From: Hymenobacter amundsenii
Lineage (GTDB): Bacteria > Bacteroidota > Bacteroidia > Cytophagales > Hymenobacteraceae
DNA length: 64,000 bases
Assembly: GCF_002204745.1 (NCBI RefSeq)
Contig: NZ_NIRR01000017.1
Coordinates: 24,574 to 88,573, forward strand
Reading direction: 5' to 3'
Shown: positions 44,551 through 53,304 of the stretch, in pieces
How the letters are laid out: each line of letters starts with the position of its first letter
How positions within the stretch are numbered: position 1 is the first letter of the stretch
Notes under the pieces: generated by a model
Database searches by the model: none
Seen by the model: the letters and a program-made list of their open reading frames with translations, nothing else
What the model was told of the DNA's origin: nothing
Made by a program: the position numbers and the translations under genes

Positions 44551-44659
44551 TTAGAAGTGAGAAGTGAGACTGAGCGGGACATTTAAGCGAAGTTCAACTG
44601 ATACCGTTTCAAATAGCGGCTATCGGTTTCACTTATCACCTCTCCTAGCTCACTTCTAA
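44551..44659. repeat. Simple-repeat inverted spacer between mraY and murD
   Basis: Perfect core arms ttagaagtgag (44551-44561) and its complement (44649-44659) with a spacer of about 87 nt and further partial pairing of gaagtgaga tandems. Same architecture as other dcw spacers but a different arm sequence. Confidence 0.55.
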
Positions 44660-44663
44660 GCAA

Positions 44664-45884
44664 TTAGCGCAGTTTCAGGGTAACCAATGTCAGGACGGCC
44701 AGCATGATACCCACGATCCAGAAGCGCGACACGATTTTGGACTCGTGGTAGCCGAGCTTCTGGTAGTGGTGGTGGAGCGGCGACATGCGCAGCAAGCGGC
44801 GGCCCTCGCCGTACTTTTTGCGGGTGTATTTGAAGTAGCTTACCTGGGCCATCACCGATACGCTTTCGATCAGGAACACCCCGCAGAGCACCGGAATCAG
44901 CAGCTCCTTACGCACGATGAGGGCCAGCACGGCGATGATGCCGCCGATGGCCAACGAGCCCGTATCGCCCATAAAAACCTGGGCCGGATAGCTGTTGTAC
45001 CACAGAAAACCCACGCAGGCCCCCACGAAGGCAGCGCAGAAAATGACCAGCTCGCCCGAGTTCGGGATGAACATGATGTCGAGGTAGTCGGCCAGCAACG
45101 CGTTGCCGCTCACGAAGGCGAAAATGGCCAGCGTGGTCCCGATAATGGCCGAGGTGCCCGCCGCCAGCCCGTCGAGGCCGTCGGTGAGGTTGGCGCCGTT
45201 GCTAACGGCCGTGATGATGAGGATGACGATGGGAACGTAGAAGAAGGCGTAGTACTCGTTGAAGAAGTCGCCGGCCGTGGCGAACAGGTCGCCGTAGTTG
45301 AGCTCGTTGTTTTTGAGGAACGGCACGGTGGTAATCATCAGCTTCACATCCTGGTACACCCCGCTGGCATCTACGGCCGAGAATGTGCCGTTGGCCAGCG
45401 CGTACTGGCGCACGGTTACGTCGTTGCTGAAAAACAGTACCCAGCCTACCGTAAGGCCTAAACCCACTTGGCCCAGAATCTTGAAACGGCCGGCCAGCCC
45501 CTCCTTGTCCTTCTTGACTACCTTAATGTAGTCGTCGACAAAGCCGATCAGTCCCAGCCACACCGTGCTCAAAATCATGAGGATGATGTAGATGTTTTCG
45601 AGCTTGGCAAACAGCAGCACCGGCACCAGAATGGCCAGCAGAATGATAAGCCCGCCCATAGTGGGCGTGCCCTTCTTCTCGGACTGCCCCTGCAAACCCA
45701 GGTCGCGGATGGTTTCGCCAATCTGCTGGCGCTGCAACAGCCGAATCAGCGGCGCGCCGAAGTACTGGGCAATGATGAGGGAGAAAACAATGGCCAGCGC
45801 CGCCCGAAACGAGGTGTACTGCATCACGCCGGTGCCCGGAATGTGGTGTACTTTATAAAGGTAATTGAAGAGGTAGTACAGCAT
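44664..45884 (-). CDS. mraY: Phospho-MurNAc-pentapeptide translocase MraY
   Basis: A 406-residue membrane enzyme with about ten helices. Conserved: [32 protein letters not shown] (Asp pair), [16 protein letters not shown] and [14 protein letters not shown], plus [16 protein letters not shown] near the end. It forms lipid I from UDP-MurNAc-pentapeptide and undecaprenyl phosphate. A central segment ([20 protein letters not shown]) is the usual Bacteroidota insertion between helices. Confidence 0.97.
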   Translation of the reverse strand: MLYYLFNYLYKVHHIPGTGVMQYTSFRAALAIVFSLIIAQYFGAPLIRLLQRQQIGETIRDLGLQGQSEKKGTPTMGGLIILLAILVPVLLFAKLENIYIILMILSTVWLGLIGFVDDYIKVVKKDKEGLAGRFKILGQVGLGLTVGWVLFFSNDVTVRQYALANGTFSAVDASGVYQDVKLMITTVPFLKNNELNYGDLFATAGDFFNEYYAFFYVPIVILIITAVSNGANLTDGLDGLAAGTSAIIGTTLAIFAFVSGNALLADYLDIMFIPNSGELVIFCAAFVGACVGFLWYNSYPAQVFMGDTGSLAIGGIIAVLALIVRKELLIPVLCGVFLIESVSVMAQVSYFKYTRKKYGEGRRLLRMSPLHHHYQKLGYHESKIVSRFWIVGIMLAVLTLVTLKLR

Positions 45885-45986
45885 GGGCGCGGTGGTCGGC
45901 AGTCGGGTTGGGGAGATTTGCGGACTGCAAAGGTTCGGTTTTTTGGGTTGGGGTCAAAGGGTAGTTGTCAGTTGTGAAGAGCGCGA

Positions 45987-46101
45987 GTCATGCTGAGCGC
46001 AGCGGAGCGGAGTCGAAGCATCTCTACCGCTTCGTTGCAATTAGCAGGTGTTACTACTTCGGTAGAGATGCTTCACTCCGCTCCGCTGCGCTCAGCATGA
46101 C
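45987..46101. repeat. GTCATGCTGAGC-type palindromic repeat
   Basis: Arms of 43 and 42 nt (45987-46029, 46060-46101) are inverse complements apart from a single-base indel, with a 30-nt spacer. The arm begins gtcatgctgagcgcagcgga. It sits between murE and mraY and is the best-preserved copy of this family in the window. Confidence 0.8.
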
Positions 46102-46125
46102 CGTGCTTTTCTACGCGCCAGCAAC

Positions 46126-47601
46126 TCATTTCCCCAGCAGCTCAAACATCTCCCTGAGCACTTGCTTGTCGTCGAAGTCGTTCTTGATGCCTTTGATTTC
46201 CTGGTAGGTTTCGTGGCCCTTGCCCGCTATCAGCACGATGTCGCCGGGCTGGGCCAGGGCCACGGCCGTTTTGATGGCTTCGCGGCGGTCGGCGATGGTC
46301 AGGACTTTGCCCAGCGCGGCAGCCGGCACGCCGGTCTGCATCTGGGCCAGAATGTCGTTGGGGTCCTCGAAGCGGGGGTTGTCGGAGGTGAGCACGGCAC
46401 GGTCGGACAATTCGGCGGCCAGCCGGGCCATGATGGGTCGCTTGGCTCCGTCGCGGTTGCCGCCGCAGCCCACCACCGTAATCACTTGCTGGCTGGGCTG
46501 GCGGATGTCGGCAATGGTCTGGAGCACATTTTCCAGCGCGTCGGGCGTGTGGGCATAGTCCACGATGCCCGTAATGCGCGTTTTCGCCGATACCACCGGC
46601 TCGAACCGGCCAGGGGCCGAGGTCAGGCCCGAAAGGACTGTCAGGACTTCCGTAGGGTCTTCGCCCAGCAGCACCGCCGTGCCGTAAATGGCTAGCAGGT
46701 TGTAGGCATTGAAGACGCCGATGAGCCGAAACTGCACCTCCCGGCCCTCTATTTCGAGGTGCAGGCCATGAACCGCATTTTCGAGTAGCCGGGCCCGGAA
46801 CTCGCCGTGGCCACGCAACGAGTACAGCTCGCGGCGGCCCGTTACGTTTTGCAGCATCACCGCGCCGCGCTTGTCGTCGGCGTTGCTGAGGGCGAAACCC
46901 GACTTGGGCAGCATATCGAAAAAGCCCTTTTTAGCCTTCAGGTACGCATCGAAGGTGCCATGGTAGTCGAGGTGGTCGTGGCTGAGGTTAGTGAACACAC
47001 CGCCCGCAAAGTGCAGGCCCGTGACGCGGTGCTGGACCACGGCGTGGGAGCTGACCTCCATAAACACGTGGGTGCAGCTGGCGTTCAGCATCTGGGCCAG
47101 CAGCGCATTGAGGCGGATAGCATCGGGCGTGGTGTGGGTGCTCGCAATAACCTGCTCGTCAATCTGGTTCTGCACTGTGCTCAGCAGCCCGCAGTGGTAG
47201 CCCAACTCCCGGAACAGCTTATGCAACATGGTGGCGCAGGTGGTTTTGCCGTTGGTGCCCGTAATACCCACCAGATGCATTTCCTTGGAAGGATGCCCGT
47301 AGAACTCAGCCGCCATCAGGGCCATTGCCTGGGCCGAATCGGCCACTAGCACATACGTCGTGGCAGGGCTGACGTCGGCTGGCAACTCTTCGCACACCAC
47401 TACGGCCGCGCCTTGCTCTACCGCTTTGGCAATGAATTCGTGGCCATCGGTAGCCGTGCCGCGCAAGGCAAAAAACACCGTTCCCGGCCCTGCTTGGCGC
47501 GAATCCAGCGTAAGAGTGGTTATAGTCGGGCCCGTAGGTCCATGCTGGTCGAGCATGGTTACGGTAGACAGGAGTTGCGAAAGGGAGGTAGTCTGGTTCA
47601 A
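46126..47601 (-). CDS. murE: UDP-MurNAc-tripeptide ligase (meso-DAP type)
   Basis: A 491-residue Mur ligase: GITGTNGKTTCATMLHKLF (ATP loop), FTNLSHDHLDYHGTF, VDYAHTPDALENVLQ and the substrate motif TSDNPRFEDP. The DNPR sequence marks enzymes that add meso-diaminopimelate rather than Lys. It lies between ftsI and mraY. Confidence 0.96.
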   Translation of the reverse strand: MNQTTSLSQLLSTVTMLDQHGPTGPTITTLTLDSRQAGPGTVFFALRGTATDGHEFIAKAVEQGAAVVVCEELPADVSPATTYVLVADSAQAMALMAAEFYGHPSKEMHLVGITGTNGKTTCATMLHKLFRELGYHCGLLSTVQNQIDEQVIASTHTTPDAIRLNALLAQMLNASCTHVFMEVSSHAVVQHRVTGLHFAGGVFTNLSHDHLDYHGTFDAYLKAKKGFFDMLPKSGFALSNADDKRGAVMLQNVTGRRELYSLRGHGEFRARLLENAVHGLHLEIEGREVQFRLIGVFNAYNLLAIYGTAVLLGEDPTEVLTVLSGLTSAPGRFEPVVSAKTRITGIVDYAHTPDALENVLQTIADIRQPSQQVITVVGCGGNRDGAKRPIMARLAAELSDRAVLTSDNPRFEDPNDILAQMQTGVPAAALGKVLTIADRREAIKTAVALAQPGDIVLIAGKGHETYQEIKGIKNDFDDKQVLREMFELLGK

Positions 47602-47683
47602 GATTATTCTGGTCTATCGTTGGGGTTACGTCCCGGCATCCCAGGGCTACGCAGCGTGCTGAAAGGGATGCCAGATGGCATCA

Positions 47684-49849
47684 TCAGGGCGCAGCGGTCT
47701 GCACCGCCAGCGGCCTCGATTGGGTCCCAATTGGCTCCAGTTGCAGCACCACCGTAGTGCCGCGCCGGGCGGGCGTGCCGGCGGCTACCGATTGGCTTAT
47801 CACCCGGCCCGAGCCATTGCTGCGCACCCGCAGGCCCCGGTTTTCGAGTAGGAAAAGCGCATCGCGCAGGGTGAGGCCCTCTACATTAGGTACCCGGCCG
47901 GGGCGCAACGGCATGGGGCGCAGGCGCACGTCGGCCGACTCCGAATCGGCACGGGCCGTGCGCACCCAGTCGTCGGTGGAGGACGCGCCCTCGTGCTGCA
48001 CGCCGAGCTGGTCGAACATCATCGTCAGCTCGTCCTGGAGGCCGGCCTTCACCAGCGGCACCACCGACTTATGCACCGGAGCGCGGGCCAGCAGCGGGCG
48101 TTGCGAAGCCGCGTCGCGGGCCATGGCTTTATCGGCCAGCTCGCGGAACACCGGCGCGGCCACGTCGGCCCCGTAAATGCGGCCGTTCTTGGGCGAGTCG
48201 ACCACCACAATACAGCTGTACTTAGGATTGTCGGCCGGGAAGTAGCCGCAGAAGCTGGTGGAATAGGTGCGGGTGTAGGCTCCGTTCTTGAACTTCCAGG
48301 CCGTGCCGGTTTTGCCCGCAATCAGGTAGTCGCTCGTGCGGATGCCGCGGGCCGTGCCGTGCTCCACCACGCCTTCCATCATCGTACGCACCTTTTGCAG
48401 CGTTTCTTCGGAGCAGATTTTGGGGTTTAGCACCACCGGCTCGAAGTGCTCAATCACGTTGTCGGCCTGCTTGATTTCGCTCACAATCATGGGCTGCATT
48501 TTTACCCCACCGTTAGCCACGGCGTTGTAAAAGGCCAGCGTTTGCAGCGGGGCCAGCTTCAGCTCGTAGCCGATGCTCATGGTCGTGAGCGAGGTACGGC
48601 TCCAGCTCCGGTCGTTGGGGTCCTTGATATAAGGGCGGGCCTCGCCGGCCATCTGGAAGCCCAGCGGCTTATCCAGCCCGAAACGCTTGAGGTAGTCGGT
48701 GTACTTCTCGGGGTTCTTGCTGAACACGCGGTCCGTCAGCTTGGCCACACCAATGTTCGACGATTTCTCGAACACCTGTTGCAGCGTGATGCGGCCGTAG
48801 GGGTGCGAGTCGGTTTTCACGGCCCCGCCAATTTTCAGCGAGCCGGTGCGGCCGGTGTTTATCGTGTCGGTGAGCTGCAGATCGGGGTCTTCCTCGAAAG
48901 CAGCCATCATCGAGGCCAGCTTGAAGGTGGAACCCGGCTCGGTGCGGCCCTGGTCGGCAATGGCGTAGTTGTAGTTCTCGCGGTACACGCCCTCGGCCAC
49001 CTTGCCCAGGTTGGCCACGGCCTTAATGGCTCCGGTTTTCACCTCCATCAGAATCACGGTGCCGTACTGGGCATTATTCTCGACCAGCGACTTGTAGAGG
49101 GCATTTTCGGCCATATCCTGGAGGTTGATGTCGAGCGTCGTTTTCACGTCGTAGCCCGGCTGGGGCTTTACCTCGGTACCGTCGTAGATGGGCTTGTTGC
49201 CGCCGGGCAGGCGCTCGAACAGCGCTTCGCCGTCGCGGCCGGCCAAGTGGCGGTTGAAGGTGAACTCCAGGCCCGCTCCGTTCTTGTCCTCGTTCAGGAA
49301 ACCAATCGTGCGCTGGGCCAGCCCGCCGAAGGGCCGGAACCGCTTGTCAATTTTCTCAAAAATAACCCCGCCCTGGTTCTTGCCCTCCCGGAAAATCGGC
49401 CAGTCGGCCAGCTCCTTCTTCTCCTGAAAGTTGATTTGCCGCGAATTCAGGCGGATGTAGCGTACGCCCCGCTTGGGGTCGTGGGCGTTCTTGAGCTTGC
49501 GGTAGTATTCCTGCTTGCTCCGGTCGCCAAAAAAGCCCGCCAGCAATCCGGCCAGCGAATCGACTTTCTGGTTGAACAGCGCCTCATTCACCACGCTCGG
49601 GTCCCAGGCCACCCGGTAGAAGGGCAGCGAGGTAGCCATAATACTCTCGTTATCAGAGTAGATGTTACCCCGGGTGGCGAAAACGGGCTGGTATACGATG
49701 CGGCGCTCCTGCTCCAGGGCGCTCCAGCGGGCTCCCTCCTGAAACTGGATGTGGGCAATGCGCCACACAATGGCCGCCGAAAACAAGCAGACGCCCAAAA
49801 ACGCCAGCCGGATACGGGTAACAATGCTTTTTTTAACGTTTCCTTTCAC
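47684..49849 (-). CDS. ftsI: Division transpeptidase FtsI (PBP3) with PASTA domain
   Basis: A 721-residue class B penicillin-binding protein: membrane anchor VTRIRLAFLGVCLFSAAIVW, dimerisation domain, and transpeptidase motifs EPGSTFKLAS (Ser307 nucleophile), SSNIG and AGKTGTAW (Lys513). A C-terminal PASTA domain (RPGRVPNVEGLTLRDALFL) follows, which is common in Bacteroidota FtsI. It cross-links septal peptidoglycan with FtsW. It overlaps the upstream FtsL-like gene by 4 bp (ATGA). Confidence 0.95.
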   Translation of the reverse strand: MKGNVKKSIVTRIRLAFLGVCLFSAAIVWRIAHIQFQEGARWSALEQERRIVYQPVFATRGNIYSDNESIMATSLPFYRVAWDPSVVNEALFNQKVDSLAGLLAGFFGDRSKQEYYRKLKNAHDPKRGVRYIRLNSRQINFQEKKELADWPIFREGKNQGGVIFEKIDKRFRPFGGLAQRTIGFLNEDKNGAGLEFTFNRHLAGRDGEALFERLPGGNKPIYDGTEVKPQPGYDVKTTLDINLQDMAENALYKSLVENNAQYGTVILMEVKTGAIKAVANLGKVAEGVYRENYNYAIADQGRTEPGSTFKLASMMAAFEEDPDLQLTDTINTGRTGSLKIGGAVKTDSHPYGRITLQQVFEKSSNIGVAKLTDRVFSKNPEKYTDYLKRFGLDKPLGFQMAGEARPYIKDPNDRSWSRTSLTTMSIGYELKLAPLQTLAFYNAVANGGVKMQPMIVSEIKQADNVIEHFEPVVLNPKICSEETLQKVRTMMEGVVEHGTARGIRTSDYLIAGKTGTAWKFKNGAYTRTYSTSFCGYFPADNPKYSCIVVVDSPKNGRIYGADVAAPVFRELADKAMARDAASQRPLLARAPVHKSVVPLVKAGLQDELTMMFDQLGVQHEGASSTDDWVRTARADSESADVRLRPMPLRPGRVPNVEGLTLRDALFLLENRGLRVRSNGSGRVISQSVAAGTPARRGTTVVLQLEPIGTQSRPLAVQTAAP

Positions 49850-50559
49850 TTGCGGCGGGGTGGTGGGGTAGTAGATGCGGCGGCCGGCTCGCCATTGAAA
49901 TCAGCCCCGACGGGCACGGGCGGGGCGCCTACCTCCACCGTGTCGCCGCCGAGAGCGGGCCCTACAACTCGCCGCAGCGAGTCGGCGCGGGCGCGAGCGG
50001 TCATGGCGGCCACCGAGTCAGCAGTCAACACCGGCATCATATCGAGCTTGGCCGCGTCGAGGCCGCCGGCGGGCACGGCAATGCGGAAGGGCGGCGAGGA
50101 GCTTTCTACCAGCCCGTAGGCGGCCACCCGGCGGGCCACCTCGCTCTGCTTGCTGGCCTCCATGTAGTCCGATTTCAGCGTTGTGTAGTCGGCCCGCAGA
50201 TCCTCGGTTTCAATTTTAAGCTTCTGAATACCGCGGTTCATGCGGGTGGCGTAGTGCGTGTTACCGATATAGAGGAGCACTAGGAACATAATAAACAGCA
50301 GATGCGGCAGCAACCGCACCGGCAGCCCCTCCCGAAACAGTCCATCCATCCGCGTAGCCCGGTCGAGCAGCGTGAATACGCTCCAGGTGCTGCGCGGGCG
50401 CGGCGCGGCGCGGGCTGCCCTGACGGGCTGGGGCGCCGGTGGCGGCGCCTTGGCCGGCGCAGCCTCCTCCACTAGCGGACGCACCGGCTCCGGCTCTACG
50501 GCACGGGGCACGTTGGCGCGGGGTGGGCTGCTGGCAGGACGAACGGTGTTGGCAGACAT
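49846..50559 (-). CDS. FtsL-like membrane protein
   Basis: A 237-residue protein at the ftsL position between rsmH and ftsI. A Pro/Ala/Arg-rich cytoplasmic N-terminus (about 1-75) precedes one membrane helix (LPHLLFIMFLVLLYIG), then a coiled-coil stretch (RMNRGIQKLKIETEDLRADY, TTLKSDYMEASKQSEVARRV) with GLVESSSPPFRI, and a disordered tail. Topology and position match FtsL, although overall length and composition are unlike proteobacterial FtsL. It would form a complex with FtsQ; a FtsB homologue is not seen. Confidence 0.75.
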   Translation of the reverse strand: MSANTVRPASSPPRANVPRAVEPEPVRPLVEEAAPAKAPPPAPQPVRAARAAPRPRSTWSVFTLLDRATRMDGLFREGLPVRLLPHLLFIMFLVLLYIGNTHYATRMNRGIQKLKIETEDLRADYTTLKSDYMEASKQSEVARRVAAYGLVESSSPPFRIAVPAGGLDAAKLDMMPVLTADSVAAMTARARADSLRRVVGPALGGDTVEVGAPPVPVGADFNGEPAAASTTPPPRRK

Positions 50560-50566
50560 TCTTTTT

Positions 50567-50715
50567 CAATTAAGAATTAAGAATCAAGAATTAAGGATGG
50601 GGAGTTACCGCATCCGTCAATATCGAAGGCGCATAGTCAATCAATCGACCAGCAGCTACTGAGGATTGCCAATGAACACGGTAATTCTTCATTTTTAATT
50701 CTTAATTCTTAATTG
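50567..50715. repeat. AATTAAGAATTAAG-type inverted spacer between rsmH and ftsL
   Basis: Perfect 18-mer arms caattaagaattaagaat (50567-50584) and complement (50698-50715). The right arm includes the last codons and stop of rsmH (ends at 50702). The middle contains partial extra pairs. Confidence 0.7.
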
Positions 50716-51679
50716 CGATGCGCAGCTTCGCGCTTCGCGCACGGCTGTTAAGGGCAATTTCTTCGGCCGTAGCTTCGATTGGTTTGCGCGTGACAACGGA
50801 AAAGGGTAAATCGGTCCGACCGAACAGGTCCTTGTCGGCCTCGCCAAAGAACTTACCCTTGGCCAGGAAATTCTTGACCAGTCGGTCTTCGAGCGAGTGG
50901 TAGCTCATGACTACCAGCCGGCCGCCGGGGCGTAGCACCTGGGCGGTTTGCTCCAGCATGTCGCGCAGGGCCGCCATTTCATCGTTGGCCTCGATGCGCA
51001 GGGCCTGGAAAACCTGGGCCAGGTACTTGTTTTCTTTGCCCCGGGGCGTGCAGGGCGCTATGGCTTTCTTGAGGGCCGCGATGGTCGTGATGGACTGCCC
51101 GCGCCGGGCGCCGGCCACGGTAGCGGCCAGTGTGCGGGCATTCGTCACTTCGCCGTACATGCCGAAAATGCGGTGCAGCTCGGCCTCGGGGTAATCATTG
51201 ATGATGTCGGCGGCTGAGGTGTCGTCGCCGTCGGGGTCCATGCGCATGTCCAGCGGCCCATCGAAACGAGTGCTGAAACCACGCTCGGGCGTATCGAACT
51301 GGTGCGACGACACGCCCAGATCGGCCAGCAGCCCATCAACGGGCAGCACACCGCGCTGGTCCAGCTCCTGATACAGATGGCGGAAGTTGGCCCGGATGAA
51401 GGTAAACTCGGGCCGGACCAGTTGCGCCGCCTGGGCCTCGGCGTCGGCATCCTGATCGAAGCTGAACAGATGGCCGGGACTTTGCAAGCGCTCCAACATC
51501 CGGGCCGAGTGGCCTCCTCCCCCGAACGTGACGTCCACGTAGCGGCCGTGGGGCTGAATTTCGAGGGCTTCGAGGCACTCGCGCAGCATCACGGGGCGGT
51601 GGTAGGCGGTATCGTTGGCGTAGTCGGTCACGGCTTGGGTAAACAGGGAGTCAGGCGGCCACCGGGCCAAAAGGGACAT
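50702..51679 (-). CDS. rsmH: 16S rRNA (cytosine1402-N4)-methyltransferase
   Basis: A 325-residue methyltransferase (formerly mraW). Family blocks: YHRPVMLRECLEAL, YVDVTFGGGGHSARML (SAM loop), FIRANFRHL, LLADLGVSSHQFDTPERGFS, MRMDPDGDDTSAADIIN and MSYHSLEDRLVKNF. The ATG at 51679 overlaps mraZ by 29 bp; a GTG at 51631 (VTDYANDTAYHRP) avoids the overlap and may be the true start. The C-terminus ends LRIAIKN within the simple repeat. Confidence 0.95.
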   Translation of the reverse strand: MSLLARWPPDSLFTQAVTDYANDTAYHRPVMLRECLEALEIQPHGRYVDVTFGGGGHSARMLERLQSPGHLFSFDQDADAEAQAAQLVRPEFTFIRANFRHLYQELDQRGVLPVDGLLADLGVSSHQFDTPERGFSTRFDGPLDMRMDPDGDDTSAADIINDYPEAELHRIFGMYGEVTNARTLAATVAGARRGQSITTIAALKKAIAPCTPRGKENKYLAQVFQALRIEANDEMAALRDMLEQTAQVLRPGGRLVVMSYHSLEDRLVKNFLAKGKFFGEADKDLFGRTDLPFSVVTRKPIEATAEEIALNSRARSAKLRIAIKN

Positions 51680-52127
51680 CGGTGGTCAGGAATTTCTGGG
51701 CCAGCTTCGAGAAGTTCTGCTGGTCTTTGATGAGGTAGTCGTCGTAGCGGGTGGGGTCCCAGATTTCGCAGCGGTTGCCCAGCCCCACAATAATGGCTTC
51801 TCGCTCGATGCCGGCGTAGCGCAGCATGGTCCGGGGCAGCATAAACCGGCTGATGCTATCCAGCTCCACCTCCGTCATGCCCCGGAAAAAGTTGCGCTGA
51901 AACTGCCGGTACTCCTCGTTGAACTCATCGAGGGCCATTACCTTCTCATGAATCACGCGCCAGGCCGAGCGCGGGTACAGCACCAGGCAGGGCTCGAAGC
52001 CGCGTACCAGCACCAACTGGGTGCCCGAGGCTTCGGGCAGGTTGGCCTTCACCTTCGCCGGCAACACCAGCCGACCTTTGGGGTCGAGCTTGCACTCGTA
52101 CTCGCCGGAGAGCAGCTGGGTGGTCAT
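51651..52127 (-). CDS. mraZ: Transcriptional regulator MraZ
   Basis: A 158-residue MraZ; start MTTQLLSGEYECKLDPKGRL at 52127. Two SpoVT/AbrB-type halves: ECKLDPKGRLVLPAKVKANL and ELDSISRFMLPRTMLRYAGI, each with a DxxGR/DxxxR-like turn. MraZ binds repeats upstream of the dcw cluster and tunes its transcription; such repeats are seen just upstream. Confidence 0.96.
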   Translation of the reverse strand: MTTQLLSGEYECKLDPKGRLVLPAKVKANLPEASGTQLVLVRGFEPCLVLYPRSAWRVIHEKVMALDEFNEEYRQFQRNFFRGMTEVELDSISRFMLPRTMLRYAGIEREAIIVGLGNRCEIWDPTRYDDYLIKDQQNFSKLAQKFLTTDVPFGPVAA

Positions 52128-52164
52128 GACGAAGGAGAAAATGGGGCACAGCAACGGGATATAG

Positions 52165-52194
52165 CAAAAGTACGGAACCCGCCGGAAAAGCCAA
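52165..52194 (-). promoter_or_regulatory. dcw cluster promoter (mraZ)
   Basis: On the minus strand, TTG (52192-52194) is followed after 19 bp by TACTTTTG (52165-52172), a good match to the Bacteroidota -33/-7 pair. The mraZ start lies 37 bp further on. Confidence 0.75.
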
Positions 52195-52218
52195 CCACGA
52201 TTTACCATTTTCTACCAC
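52193..52218 (-). promoter_or_regulatory. MraZ-type operator: three 10-bp-phased repeats
   Basis: Minus-strand repeats GTGGTA, ATGGTA and GTGGTT begin exactly 10 bp apart (plus-strand 52213-52218, 52203-52208, 52193-52198), so they face the same side of the helix. The innermost overlaps the -33 element. MraZ is known to bind short direct repeats of TGG type in this position; autoregulation is therefore likely. Confidence 0.75.
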
Positions 52219-52409
52219 CTGCCCAGAAACCCGCGTCATTGGCTCTTTTACCCGTTTCAGGGTGCAGCGCGGCTGGTCTGGTTAGGCTTTTGTGTAAGCC
52301 ACTGGTCCGGCGTCGGCAGCACTTCACCTCTGGGAAGCTATACACTTCAAAGCGCCTTCCGAAGGGCATCGATGGGCTTTGGCAAACACAAAGGCCGCTG
52401 AACAGCCCC

Positions 52410-52994
52410 TCAGGTCTTGGCTCTTATTTGCATTGCCGACCGAACCTCAAACTGCAGGTTTACCTGCAAAGTCAGCGAACAGCTTAACCGCCGCCAGTTG
52501 GTACCCGAAATTTCCAGCGTGAAGAACTCGGCCCGCAGAAATTCCAGCAGATTAGGTTGGCCCAGTAGCTCCATCTCAATTTGCGAAAGCTGCACGTTGG
52601 TGGGGCCGAAGCTCGCAATGGGCACTTTTTGGCTGTTGGCAGTCAGAAAGCAGTTGCCCTTTTCCAGGAAACGGAGTGAGGCACTGCCCTGGCCAACTGC
52701 CAGTTTGGGGTTTCGAATTCGGGTGAGCGTGGCTTGGCGGAGTACTACAGACGTGACGGCCGGGTGCGTGACGGCAGCCAGACAGGATGAGGAGCCCGGC
52801 ACAACGGCCTCGCAGAGGAAAAGCAAGTCCATGGCGGGGTCAACACGTAAATGCAGCGACCGGGTACGCACTCCGAAAGCCGTCCGTAACGAGCGACGGA
52901 TGCTCTCGTGTTGCTTGATGGTCAGCACCGCATCCAGCACGAGGGACGAGGGTTCACTGGCGAGGGTGATGGCAGTTGAGGAAATTGAGTCCAT
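52410..52994 (-). CDS. Hypothetical protein
   Basis: A 194-residue protein; MDSISSTAITLASEPSSLVL at 52994 was chosen over the longer frame, whose start region looks non-coding. It has no signal peptide or membrane helix. A mostly beta pattern is seen (KLAVGQGSASLRFLEKGNCF, LTLQVNLQFEVRSAM), and several Cys are present. It stands alone, transcribed leftward away from the LytTR gene. The interval 52128-52409 upstream of mraZ contains only the promoter/operator and no further gene. Function unknown. Confidence 0.55.
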   Translation of the reverse strand: MDSISSTAITLASEPSSLVLDAVLTIKQHESIRRSLRTAFGVRTRSLHLRVDPAMDLLFLCEAVVPGSSSCLAAVTHPAVTSVVLRQATLTRIRNPKLAVGQGSASLRFLEKGNCFLTANSQKVPIASFGPTNVQLSQIEMELLGQPNLLEFLRAEFFTLEISGTNWRRLSCSLTLQVNLQFEVRSAMQIRAKT

Positions 52995-53304
52995 ACTAGC
53001 CGGATAAAAATACCGTTTCAACTGCCCGCCGCGACCACATGGCACGGCACCCATCAGCCAGAACGCTCCAAAACCCACTTGGAGCTTTTTCTTGTAGCAC
53101 GGGCTTCCGTCGTCCGATCAGGCACTTGACATAAGATAAGTAATGATCTATTGATCAAACCATTAATAGTAGAGCAACCGGCTAGAAAAGTAGACAGACA
53201 CTACTCCCCGGTCCATATAAATTGTTTTCTTTCCATAATTTATAAGACAATTCAGCTTTATCCCCTTATATTCACCTACTACACCTCGGTTACGCTGTTC
53301 CCTT

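Noticed and set aside
48446..50119. Long plus-strand open frame opposite ftsI and the FtsL-like gene
   Set aside because: It is the exact antisense of firmly identified genes, has shadow-type composition (Gly/His/Val/Leu-rich) and no family pattern; GC-rich genomes produce these routinely.
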